A program made the position numbers and the translations under genes. A model generated the notes under the pieces. The model searched no databases, was not told where the DNA came from, and was given only the letters and a program-made list of their open reading frames with translations. Of a stretch of 42,673 nucleotides of DNA, positions 22,078 through 29,242 are shown in pieces; the first letter of the stretch is position 1; every line of letters starts with the position of its first letter. Origin of the DNA: a virus; the IMG/VR virus record IMGVR_UViG_3300031576_000123, positions 1-42,673 of that record; one strand, given 5' to 3'.

Positions 22078-23184
22078 GTGAAGTTCGAAGATGTCTGGGT
22101 GGCCGTTCGATCGAATCTTACGAACCATCCCAAGCTGTCGAGACTTTCCGACCTTCTCAAGACGAATAAAATCAAGGCGCTTGGTCACCTGGTTTGCCTT
22201 TGGCTCTACGCACAGAAGTATCGCGCAGATGGCGACCTGACGGGCTGGGATGATCATTTAGTGGCCAGCGCCGCGGAGTGGAAGGGAAACGCCTCAAGGT
22301 TCGTCTCTGCGCTTCTGGAGGCCGGTTTCTTGGATGATGTGGAAGGCCAGCGACTAATCCACGATTGGGAGGGCCACGGTGGTCGGCTGCGGGAACTCTG
22401 GGAATCCACCAAGGAGGCGACCAAGGTGCGCCAGCAGCTCCACCGCGATAAAAAACGAATCCCGATTCTCAGGGCCAACGGGAATCGTTGCGCCTACTGC
22501 GGGCGCCAGCTTGAGGATCGGGAATTCCAAATCGACCACGTCGTCCCTATCAAGCGGGGGGGGAGAAACGAACCGGAAAACGTGGTTCCATGCTGCCCAC
22601 CTTGTAATTACTCAAAGAGTAATCGGACCCCGGACGAAGCTGGCATGAAAGTAACGCGGTGCCAACCGAGTAACGAGCCGTATGTGCGTGACGCGGTGAC
22701 TCAGAATCCACCGGATAACGCAATCCCTGTTCATCTTAATCTAGGTCTGTCTGTATCCGAACAGGATGGGGGAGCGGGGGAAGGATTCCAAGACCATGGA
22801 ACGAGTCGCGGACAGCCGCTCAACCAGTTCCCGGATTGGGTCTTCGCCGTAGAAGAATACCTCGCCAAGAACCCCGACGAGCGGCCACACCGCCGCGACG
22901 TAATGGACAAGTTCAACCTCCTTCGCGACTTCTTGAAGGTGTCGCTTGCCGATGTTCGCCTCCTGATCGCCGACAACCAGCGACGACCTGGCAATCGGTT
23001 CAAATTCTACGAGGTTTTCAAGACCGGCGCTGCGGCCAACGGCTCGCCGCCGCCGCCTCCCAAAATCGGGGGGCTGTCGACGTCGACGCTTCTGGCGATC
23101 GCCAACGCCGATCGCATCGCCGGAACCGAACAGGAGCGGATCGCCGAGGTGCTCCGGCGTTACCCTCCCGAGGCCAAGTCGTGA
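22078..23184 (+). CDS. Replication-initiator-like protein with an in-line HNH domain
   Basis: 368 residues from GTG 22078 with GGAGG six bases upstream. Residues 1-105 resemble the winged-helix N-domain of phage replisome organisers (short helices, GHLVCLWLYAQKYRADGDL, LLEAGFLDD). Residues 129-182 are a complete HNH nuclease module: Cys138/Cys141, IDHVVPI with His154, Asn168 and CCPPCNYSK. The C-terminal part (about 250-368) is helical like the rest of an initiator. The HNH and following stretch (22480-22760) are less GC-rich than the flanks, suggesting later acquisition. The next gene overlaps as GTGA and looks like a helicase loader, which supports a replication role. Confidence 0.7.
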   Translation: MKFEDVWVAVRSNLTNHPKLSRLSDLLKTNKIKALGHLVCLWLYAQKYRADGDLTGWDDHLVASAAEWKGNASRFVSALLEAGFLDDVEGQRLIHDWEGHGGRLRELWESTKEATKVRQQLHRDKKRIPILRANGNRCAYCGRQLEDREFQIDHVVPIKRGGRNEPENVVPCCPPCNYSKSNRTPDEAGMKVTRCQPSNEPYVRDAVTQNPPDNAIPVHLNLGLSVSEQDGGAGEGFQDHGTSRGQPLNQFPDWVFAVEEYLAKNPDERPHRRDVMDKFNLLRDFLKVSLADVRLLIADNQRRPGNRFKFYEVFKTGAAANGSPPPPPKIGGLSTSTLLAIANADRIAGTEQERIAEVLRRYPPEAKS

Positions 23185-23756
23185 AGATCGCCGAATTCGA
23201 ACAGCAGCTTCACCGGCTCGCGACGGCCTACCCGTCGCTGATCCGCGTGAACGAGACGACGAACCTGGCGCCGCTGAAGATCATGCAGGAAGTCGTCTGG
23301 AAGCAAGCCCATGACGTCCCCGTTTCGGCGTTCGCGGACATCGTCGACGCGGCGCTTATCAAGGCCGGACGGTTCGCGCCGCCGATCGGGGACCTTGTCG
23401 AGCCGCTGCGGGAATACCGCCGCGCGGCCAGGACCGCGGATCCGGGCGCGTTGGAATCGAAGCGCGTGCAGCTGCTGCAGTGGATTTTCCGGGCGACGAA
23501 CCAGATGGAAGTGTCGCCCAAGAACGTCGACGAGTTCCGAGCCCGCGCGCTTCAAGTCCTGGTCCACTTCGACGCCAAGACTCTGGCCGCGCTGCCGTAT
23601 CTGGTCGACGTGCACGCGGCCTATCTGTACCTGTTCGACCGAATGAGTTTCACGCTGGACGATCTCAAGGACCCGACACAACTGGAGCCCGCGCCGAAGA
23701 CGGGGAAGGATTTGGCCGCCGAGCCAGACCCCGTCGTCGACGATCTGGGCTTCTGA
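23181..23756 (+). CDS. Putative helicase loader / replication accessory protein
   Basis: 191 residues from GTG 23181 (GTGA overlap). The first ~85 residues (YPSLIRVNETTNLAPLKIMQ, then DIVDAALIKAGRFAPPIGDLVEPL) follow the helical pattern of small phage helicase-loader/inhibitor proteins such as the G39P group, with the PP-x-GDL turn. The rest is helical with an acidic, proline-containing tail. No AAA+ motifs. The assignment relies on pattern and location behind the initiator-like gene. Confidence 0.5.
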   Translation: MKIAEFEQQLHRLATAYPSLIRVNETTNLAPLKIMQEVVWKQAHDVPVSAFADIVDAALIKAGRFAPPIGDLVEPLREYRRAARTADPGALESKRVQLLQWIFRATNQMEVSPKNVDEFRARALQVLVHFDAKTLAALPYLVDVHAAYLYLFDRMSFTLDDLKDPTQLEPAPKTGKDLAAEPDPVVDDLGF

Positions 23757-23773
23757 TTTTTCTGGAGGATCAA

Positions 23774-24064
23774 GTGACCGAAGCGACGAAGACCCCGGCC
23801 CGCAAAAATCAAGGCCGACTGCCGGGAACCGAAGACCCCGTCATCGAGGCGATCGAAGGGGCGGCCGAGGCGTACGTCGAAGTGCGAGACAAGCGAATGG
23901 CCTTGACCGAACTCGAAGTGAAGGCCAACGAAGTCCTGGTCGAGATCATGAAGAAGCACGGCCGGAAGGTTTACAAGTACGACGGCAAGACCGTGAAGAT
24001 TCAGGCCGAGACGAAGATCAAGGCCAAGGTGTCGCGCGATTCGGGCAACGCGGAAGTGGAATAG
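23774..24064 (+). CDS. Small early protein of unknown function
   Basis: 96 residues from GTG 23774, behind TGGAGGATCAA. Lys-rich ends flank a helix (about 25-62). The C-terminal stretch (KVYKYDGKTVKIQAETKIKA) suggests two strands. The layout is like small phage proteins near replication genes; no family recognised. Confidence 0.65.
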   Translation: MTEATKTPARKNQGRLPGTEDPVIEAIEGAAEAYVEVRDKRMALTELEVKANEVLVEIMKKHGRKVYKYDGKTVKIQAETKIKAKVSRDSGNAEVE

Positions 24065-24089
24065 GCGCGCGGCGTGATAGACTTCCACG

Positions 24090-24275
24090 ATGGGCGGGCG
24101 CGAAAAGCCGGAGCACCAAACCGCGCTCGGGTGTCGACTGCGGCGCGGAGATCCGACGGTCCTCACGGAGATCAACGCCGAGTTCCGAAATCTGATTTGC
24201 ATGATCGCCCACGGCTTCCGGTGTTTCGAGTCCGGGGCGTTTTTCAGGGAACTGATTTTGAAAGGGCAACCATGA
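24090..24275 (+). CDS. Small protein of unknown function upstream of the sponge gene
   Basis: 61 residues from ATG 24090. A basic N-terminus is followed by a helix (TVLTEINAEFRNLICMIAHG). The stop overlaps the next start as ATGA, suggesting coupled translation with the Acb2-like protein and possibly a related counter-defence role. No family recognised. Confidence 0.5.
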   Translation: MGGREKPEHQTALGCRLRRGDPTVLTEINAEFRNLICMIAHGFRCFESGAFFRELILKGQP

Positions 24276-24526
24276 TCATGTCGGAGGAAGGACGGGCCGA
24301 GAAGCGGGCGGCGAGTCGCGAGAAGTGGTCGAACGTCTTCAGCTACCACGCGCCGCAAGACGACCAGCCCCAGAAGTACGAGGCCCTCCGGGCCAAGGCG
24401 CTGGAACTCGCGCTCCTGATCGACGAGTCGGTGCCCGACTGCGCGGACAAGTCGGCGGCGATTCGCCAGCTTCGGGAGTGCATCATGACCGCCAATGCCG
24501 GGATCGCCCTCAAAGGGGCGGTGTAG
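24272..24526 (+). CDS. Acb2/Tad1-type cyclic-nucleotide sponge (anti-CBASS / anti-Thoeris)
   Basis: 84 residues from ATG 24272 (ATG 24281 is an alternative). The signature FSYHAPQDDQPQKYEALRAK, then LALLIDESVPDCADKSAAIR, then LRECIMTANAGIAL matches, as I recall it, the small helical-hairpin family typified by Acb2, with the aromatic-His-x-Pro entry and the closing TANA-x-IA helix. Members form hexamers that sequester cyclic nucleotide signals made by CBASS or Thoeris defence. This is a family-resemblance call from memory without a search. Confidence 0.65.
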   Translation: MIMSEEGRAEKRAASREKWSNVFSYHAPQDDQPQKYEALRAKALELALLIDESVPDCADKSAAIRQLRECIMTANAGIALKGAV

Positions 24527-24532
24527 CCGATC

Positions 24533-24715
24533 ATGACCGAAGTTCTGATCGTACTGATCGTCTTGGCGCTCGCCGCGGCGATGTTCTCCATGGCACAAGA
24601 ACCGCGTGCACGCGGGCATTGGGGACCCTGGATCGAAATCCCGCCGGGCACTACCGGAGACAACGGCCTGCCGCATCCAGGCGGAAGACGCCGCGAATGG
24701 AAGGACGACCAATGA
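24533..24715 (+). CDS. Small single-span membrane protein
   Basis: 60 residues from ATG 24533. One N-terminal membrane span (VLIVLIVLALAAAMFSMA) is followed by a Pro/Gly/Arg-rich hydrophilic tail. It overlaps the next gene by four bases. Function unknown; possibilities include superinfection exclusion or membrane anchoring. Confidence 0.6.
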   Translation: MTEVLIVLIVLALAAAMFSMAQEPRARGHWGPWIEIPPGTTGDNGLPHPGGRRREWKDDQ

Positions 24716-25116
24716 AGCGCCCCATCTTCTACCGTGACCCCGCGTCCACCGAACTCTTCGCCGTGAATTCGGACCCGGCGCTGCCCGCGCCTTCCGCCGC
24801 CGCACTCGGCCGGGACATCACGGAGAACTACCACGGCGGCGCGGAGACGTCGGTCTCGGCGCACGCCTCCACGTCGGCCGAGCATCGGGCCGCGACGTGC
24901 AGGCGGATTCTCGACCGGATCGCGATCGCCCCCGAGGGAATCACCGCCGACGAGCTGGAGGGGAACCTCGGGATGCTCCACCAATCCTGCAGCGCGCGGA
25001 TCTCGGAACTCCTGGCGGCCGGGGCGATCCGTCACAGCGGCAAGCGCAAGACCCGAACGGGCCGCATGGCCCGAATCTATTTTCTCGCGACACCTGATTT
25101 ACAGGAGCGCGCATGA
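24712..25116 (+). CDS. Winged-helix DNA-binding-like protein
   Basis: 134 residues from ATG 24712. After a variable ~50-residue N-terminus comes a winged-helix pattern: CRRILDRIAIAPEGITADEL, HQSCSARISELLAAGAIRHS, GKRKTRTGRMARIYFL. This resembles small phage wHTH proteins in which the SARISEL helix is the recognition helix. It could regulate middle or late transcription. It overlaps the GroES gene by four bases. Confidence 0.65.
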   Translation: MKRPIFYRDPASTELFAVNSDPALPAPSAAALGRDITENYHGGAETSVSAHASTSAEHRAATCRRILDRIAIAPEGITADELEGNLGMLHQSCSARISELLAAGAIRHSGKRKTRTGRMARIYFLATPDLQERA

Positions 25117-25415
25117 GTAACGAGAAGCTCGATCCTATGGACGGCCGCGTGGTCGTTCGCCAGGTGCAGGACCCGGACAAGAGCCCGGGCGGCATCCTGA
25201 TTCCCGAGACCGCCAAGAAGATCCCGACGCGCGGGACGGTGTTGGCCGTCGGCCGCGGCCGGATGCTGGAGACCGGCGTGCGGATGGAACTGGCCCTGAA
25301 GGTGGGGGACGTCGTCGTATTTCCGAAGTACGCGGGCGCCGAGATCGACATCGAGGGCGTCAAGCTGAAGATCCTCGAGGACCGGGAAATCCTGGCGCGG
25401 GTCGTGGCCGAATGA
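25113..25415 (+). CDS. groES: GroES-family co-chaperonin
   Basis: 100 residues from ATG 25113, the full length of GroES (about 95-100). The N-terminal PMDGRVVVRQ strand, the mobile loop DKSPGGILIPETAKKIPTRG (about 22-41) with its Gly-Gly-Ile-Leu-Ile GroEL-binding tip, the VLAVGRGR turn, and VGDVVVFPKYAGAEI are all present. No GroEL gene is in the window, so it would pair with host GroEL to form a folding chamber, as T4 gp31 does, probably for a capsid or tail protein. The gene overlaps both neighbours by four bases. Confidence 0.95.
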   Translation: MSNEKLDPMDGRVVVRQVQDPDKSPGGILIPETAKKIPTRGTVLAVGRGRMLETGVRMELALKVGDVVVFPKYAGAEIDIEGVKLKILEDREILARVVAE

Positions 25416-25714
25416 CCGGCCACGTCTGCCCGTCGCCCGCGCCGCCGCCTCCACCGCCGGAGCGGATCGAACTCATGAAGCTCGCGCTTCAGACCGTCGA
25501 AGTCGTCACGCGGGCGCATATCGACGTCGGGACGCCCGTGGCGGGCGAGAGTTCAATGCAGACGTATACGAACCCGCTGGCCTGGCTCCCGGCGTCACGG
25601 CCCACGGCCGAGGCGGCGCTGAACTTCCTGCGCCGCGAGTTCGCGCGGGGGGTCGACGAGAGTCCTCGGGTTCTGATAGCGTCGCCCGCGATCAAAAAGG
25701 ACGGGAAGCCGTGA
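25412..25714 (+). CDS. Early protein of unknown function
   Basis: 100 residues from ATG 25412 (ATGA). It begins with a Cys and a run of prolines (residues 5-16), followed by helices around LMKLALQTVEVVT and AEAALNFLRREFA. No recognised domain. Confidence 0.6.
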   Translation: MTGHVCPSPAPPPPPPERIELMKLALQTVEVVTRAHIDVGTPVAGESSMQTYTNPLAWLPASRPTAEAALNFLRREFARGVDESPRVLIASPAIKKDGKP

Positions 25715-25953
25715 TGCGCTTGACCGAGGAAGACGTCGACGAGATCCGAAGGTGGATCGCCTGGTCGATCCAAAGGGGTGGATGCTTGCCCGTGTGGGCG
25801 TGCTATCAGTTGCGGGCGTGCGATCCGGCGTCCGGGCGTCCAAAGGTCATCGATTTCACCTTCGTCGACGTCGGCGGAACTCCCCGATACGAGAGCATTC
25901 AAGAAGCTGAAATCAAAGGCAAGCGCCACGCCACCCTGGAGTTTACGTTGTGA
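25711..25953 (+). CDS. Small protein of unknown function
   Basis: 80 residues from GTG 25711 (GTGA) or 79 from ATG 25714. An N-terminal helix (TEEDVDEIRRWIAWSIQ) and a beta-rich remainder with two cysteines. It sits ahead of the ParB-methyltransferase gene and overlaps it by four bases. No family recognised. Confidence 0.6.
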   Translation: MMRLTEEDVDEIRRWIAWSIQRGGCLPVWACYQLRACDPASGRPKVIDFTFVDVGGTPRYESIQEAEIKGKRHATLEFTL

Positions 25954-27137
25954 ACATCGAAGAGGTTGCCCTTGACCGTCTGAAGCCGTGGGACGGCAAT
26001 CCCAGAAAGACCCACGCCGTCGAAGCGATTGCCCGGAGCATCAGCCAGTTCGGATACACGGCGCCGATTATCGTCCAGAAGGGAACCTACCGAATCCTCG
26101 CCGGGCACGGCCGCCTCGAGGCACTCCGGCACCTGAAGCGCGACAAGGCGTCCGTCATCGTCGTGGACTTGTCCGATTCCGACGCCGCGCTCTACACGCT
26201 GGCCGACAATCAAATCGCCGCGACATCCGAGTGGGACTTCCCCAAGCTCGCCCGGACCCTCAAGGATCTCGACGACTTAGGGGCGGACGTGTCGCTCTCC
26301 GGTTTCACGCCGGGCCAGCTCGATCGACTGTCAAGTTGGACGCCGTTCGACGACGACGAAGAGCCGCCGGTCCCGGCAGAGCTTCCCGCCAAGCCGATCA
26401 CGCGCCCGGGCGACGTCTGGACGTGCGGCCGTCATCTTCTCGCCTGCGGCGACTGCCGCCAGCCGCTCGACGTCGCGCGTGTGCTCGGCAAGGATCGGGC
26501 ACAGCTCATGATCACGGACCCGCCGTATTGCTCCGGCAGTTTCCAAGAGGCGGGCAAGGCCGCCGGGACCTGGGGCGACATCGCCAGCGACAACCTCTCG
26601 ACGCGCGGATACATTGCGCTTATGCGATCCATGCTGGCGACGGCGCGCGTCCAGACCTCCTACATCTTCACGGACTGGCGGATGTGGATTCCGCTCTTCG
26701 ACGTCACAGATTCGTCCGGTCTGGCCGTGCGGTCGATGATCGTGTGGGACAAGGGAACGCCCGGGCTCGGCGCCCTCTGGCGCACCCAACACGAGATTGT
26801 CATGTTCGCCAGTCGCACGGGCAACCGGCGCCAGAAGGGGATGCCGTCGCGCGGCAACGTCCTAAAGTCCAAGCGCACGGGCAACGTCCATCACTACACC
26901 GAAAAGCCCGTAGACCTGATCCAAGAAATCATCAAAGGCGACGAACCCTCGGGCCGGAAGGACTGCCCGATCTACGACCCGTTCTGCGGTTCTGGCTCTA
27001 CGCTTTTGGCGGCCGAGCGCCAAGGTCGCCGGGCGCTCTGCATGGACGTCGAGCCGCGTTGGGTCGACGTCGCCGTGCGGCGCTGGCAGGCCATGACCGG
27101 CAAGAAGGCCCACAACCCGGACCGTAAGATCGAATGA
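25950..27137 (+). CDS. ParB/Srx-fold - DNA methyltransferase fusion
   Basis: 395 residues from GTG 25950. Residues 1-120 are a ParB N-terminal-like nuclease/NTP-binding domain (LKPWDGNPRK, then YRILAGHGRLEAL). Residues 150-390 are a beta-class amino-methyltransferase with DPPY (190-193) and DPFCGSGS (343-350). Such fusions are common in phages and prophages and usually act without a restriction partner. It is the second methyltransferase in this genome, distinct from the one at 13197. It overlaps the HAD gene by four bases. Confidence 0.9.
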   Translation: MNIEEVALDRLKPWDGNPRKTHAVEAIARSISQFGYTAPIIVQKGTYRILAGHGRLEALRHLKRDKASVIVVDLSDSDAALYTLADNQIAATSEWDFPKLARTLKDLDDLGADVSLSGFTPGQLDRLSSWTPFDDDEEPPVPAELPAKPITRPGDVWTCGRHLLACGDCRQPLDVARVLGKDRAQLMITDPPYCSGSFQEAGKAAGTWGDIASDNLSTRGYIALMRSMLATARVQTSYIFTDWRMWIPLFDVTDSSGLAVRSMIVWDKGTPGLGALWRTQHEIVMFASRTGNRRQKGMPSRGNVLKSKRTGNVHHYTEKPVDLIQEIIKGDEPSGRKDCPIYDPFCGSGSTLLAAERQGRRALCMDVEPRWVDVAVRRWQAMTGKKAHNPDRKIE

Positions 27138-27691
27138 AGATCCACACGATATACTTGGACATGGACGGGGTGCTCGCGAACTTCGTGGGTGCCGCCGCTC
27201 GCGCGTTCGGCTTCACGGAGGCCGAGCTTCTGAAGCGATGGGTCCCCGGAGAATATTCCGTCCACAAGCCGCTCGGTCTTGAGGCCGAGCATTTACTTTG
27301 GGCTCGCCTGAATTTGAAAGGCCGGTCGTTCTGGTCGGAGATCGAGTTGTACCCATGGGCCGAGGAACTATGGGCGCTTTGTTCGTCGTTCGCTCCTACG
27401 TTCATCGCCACGAGTCCCGCCAGAGATCCCGACTCCAGCGCGGGCAAAGTTGAGTGGCTCCAACGCTGGCGCGGCACGGAGTTTCGCGACTATGTCATCA
27501 CGCCGAAGAAGGAACTCCTGGCCACGCCCGGCGCGCTCTTGATCGACGACCTCGAAGCCAACGTCGACAAGTGGCGGGAGCGCGGCGGCAGGGCGGTTCT
27601 GTTCCCTCAAATCTGGAACGCCTCGCACCCTTGGATCAGCGAACGAGTGGACACGGTGCGCATGGCCTTGAAACTGCCGGAGATGCTGTGA
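27134..27691 (+). CDS. HAD-family 5'(3')-deoxyribonucleotidase-like protein
   Basis: 185 residues from ATG 27134. The HAD motif I is YLDMDGVLANF with Asp9 and Asp11. A Ser/Thr-containing motif II (FIATSPA) and a Lys (TPKKELL) follow, and motif IV is LLIDDLEANVDKWRERGG. The set is that of small deoxyribonucleotidases, which adjust nucleotide pools during phage DNA synthesis. It is the last gene before the promoter and dyad upstream of the sigma-like gene. Confidence 0.85.
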   Translation: MKIHTIYLDMDGVLANFVGAAARAFGFTEAELLKRWVPGEYSVHKPLGLEAEHLLWARLNLKGRSFWSEIELYPWAEELWALCSSFAPTFIATSPARDPDSSAGKVEWLQRWRGTEFRDYVITPKKELLATPGALLIDDLEANVDKWRERGGRAVLFPQIWNASHPWISERVDTVRMALKLPEML

Positions 27692-27729
27692 CGCTTCCGA
27701 TGGACACGGTCGAAAAGATCCTCTGGTCC

Positions 27730-27790
27730 TTGACGCGCGGTCGACTCCGCGATACTGTTTCCCCATCGGCCAATCGCCGAAAGGGGAAAC
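27730..27790 (+). promoter_or_regulatory. Promoter-like boxes with overlapping dyad (P3) before the sigma-like gene
   Basis: TTGACG (27730-27735), 17 bases, TACTGT (27753-27758): four of six at -10. A dyad overlaps it: GTTTCCCC (27757-27764) with GGGGAAAC (27783-27790), and inside it TCGGC/GCCGA (27766-27770 with 27776-27780). As DNA it could be an operator; as RNA it is a 13-bp interrupted hairpin at the predicted transcript start, which would also cover the AAGGGG ribosome binding site. Confidence 0.5.
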
Positions 27791-27794
27791 GGAA

Positions 27795-28253
27795 ATTCTT
27801 CAGGCGTTCGAATCGCTCAGGTCCAAGCACGTCGGCTACCTGATCGGGTGCGCCCGGAAGTTCTCGGCGGATTTGTACCGCGAAGACGAGCTGGAGCAGT
27901 TGGCCTTGATCGTCCTGTGGAAGATCGCCAAGCGCGTCGACACTCTGGACCACCGGCGGACGTACATGGTTAGTTGTCTCCACAACGCGATGATCGACGA
28001 AGTGCGTTCGCGTCGCAAGCATCCGGCCTTCGCGTTGTTTTCCACGCTCATGAACCCGGAGGTCTCGGCGTCGTACACGGACACCCAGGAACGCATCGCC
28101 GCCCGCGACGACTTGGAAGCTGTCTTGAAGTCCGCGTCGACGCGGCCGATCTTGCCGGGCCTTCGCTCCGGCGTGCGTCGCAAGATTCAAGCGGAACTCC
28201 GGCGCCCGCCCAAGCCGCCGCGGCGCCGACGGCCGGTAAAGTCCTTGCAATAG
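27795..28253 (+). CDS. Sigma-70 region 2-like factor lacking region 4; probable non-AUG start
   Basis: The conserved frame begins well upstream of its first usual start (TTG 27873). Read from ATT 27795, behind AAGGGG (27781-27786), it gives 152 residues. Residues 2-65 follow sigma region 2: LQAFESLRSKHVGYLIGCAR, DELEQLALIVLWKIAKRVD, HRRTYMVSCLHNAMIDEVRS, RRKH. The tail is basic (Pro/Arg/Lys-rich) and has no helix-turn-helix region 4. Region-2-only sigma factors exist and need a partner for the -35 element. Its place directly before the terminase genes suggests it directs late transcription. ACG 27789 is another possible start, or the ATG was lost by variation. Confidence 0.65.
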   Translation: MLQAFESLRSKHVGYLIGCARKFSADLYREDELEQLALIVLWKIAKRVDTLDHRRTYMVSCLHNAMIDEVRSRRKHPAFALFSTLMNPEVSASYTDTQERIAARDDLEAVLKSASTRPILPGLRSGVRRKIQAELRRPPKPPRRRRPVKSLQ

Positions 28254-28304
28254 GTTGCCCGACTCGATAGGGTTTCCGGCGTCTACCACAAGGAGGATCG
28301 AATC

Positions 28305-28679
28305 ATGAAGAAGGAGTGGCGCTTGTTCGGGATCGGCGGGCTCGGGGTCATCGCCGCCAAGGTCTACCCGAGTTATGATCTGGATACTCAGACCGAAATC
28401 GAACTCGAACTTCCGACCCGGATCATCACGGAGGTCGACCGGCAGAGTGGGGCAATCCGGGTCGGCATGGCGCCCATGACGATCACCGATGAACAGCTCG
28501 GGCTTCTCGCCTCTGCGCACATCACCGTTCGCGCATCCGCGATCGACTACACCGCCTGGCCGAGCGACAAGCTGGCGGACAGTCTTGAGGAGACCTATCG
28601 CGTCGTGAAGAAGGCGACCTCCGTCGAGAAGAATCGGCTTCAGCTTCTCGGCCCCAATGGGGAGTCGCTTCAGTCGTGA
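28305..28679 (+). CDS. Protein of unknown function before the terminase genes
   Basis: 124 residues from ATG 28305, behind AAGGAGGATCGA (28290-28301). Beta-rich first half (ELELPTRIITEVD), helical second half (DKLADSLEETYRVVKKATSV). No recognised family. Its stop overlaps the small terminase start (GTGA). Could be a packaging or late-expression accessory. Confidence 0.65.
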   Translation: MKKEWRLFGIGGLGVIAAKVYPSYDLDTQTEIELELPTRIITEVDRQSGAIRVGMAPMTITDEQLGLLASAHITVRASAIDYTAWPSDKLADSLEETYRVVKKATSVEKNRLQLLGPNGESLQS

Positions 28680-29242
28680 GTCTGTCGGAAAAAGACCCGC
28701 GCCGCACGGAACCCAAGACGCAGGGGCTCGACGTCGTGCGCCTTCTTCAACTCGCCAAGGCCGGGAGGGTCGACGTCGACAAGGTCTCCGACAAGACGAA
28801 GTTCGCGATCGCGGGCTTCCTGTCGTCGGAAGGATTCAGTCCCGAGGAAATCGCGGGACTTGTTAAGGCGCCGATCCGAACCGTCCGGTACTGGCGGATG
28901 AAGTTCGACCGCCAGGTGGGCGAGCGCGTGAGGCAGTACGCCGACGCCGTCGTCGGCGGACTCTACTCGACCGCGACGGCGGCCAAGGCCAGGGCCAGAT
29001 CCGAAGGCCGACACATGGACGTGTGGGCGATCGAATGCGCCCTGGTCGATCGGCTTATCAAGATGGGCGTGACGACGTCGGCGCCCGATACCGTCATCAA
29101 TCCCACGACGAACAATATCACGGTCCACCTGACGCTGGAGGACGCCTTTGCCCGTCTCTTCGCCAGCCGCAGCGTCGCCGTTGCCGCTCCAACCGGCGTC
29201 ATTGCCGGAGCCGCTCCCGCAGGCGATCGCGGATCGGCTTGA
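28676..29242 (+). CDS. terS: Terminase small subunit, putative
   Basis: 188 residues from GTG 28676. Residues ~48-75 (FLSSEGFSPEEIAGLVKAPI, then RTVRYWRMKF) form an HTH typical of small terminases that recognise the packaging site. A helical oligomerisation region follows (GLYSTATAAKARARSEGR, then ALVDRLIKMG), then a beta strand. Gene order directly before the large subunit supports the call. Its last 95 bases overlap the large subunit reading frame. Confidence 0.75.
   Translation: MSLSEKDPRRTEPKTQGLDVVRLLQLAKAGRVDVDKVSDKTKFAIAGFLSSEGFSPEEIAGLVKAPIRTVRYWRMKFDRQVGERVRQYADAVVGGLYSTATAAKARARSEGRHMDVWAIECALVDRLIKMGVTTSAPDTVINPTTNNITVHLTLEDAFARLFASRSVAVAAPTGVIAGAAPAGDRGSA

Noticed and set aside
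27688-27843. 51-residue frame from GTG 27688 (GTGA overlap with the HAD gene)
   Set aside because: The product is Arg/Ser-rich without features, and promoter and dyad elements run through it. It could be a leader peptide but is not supported as a gene.
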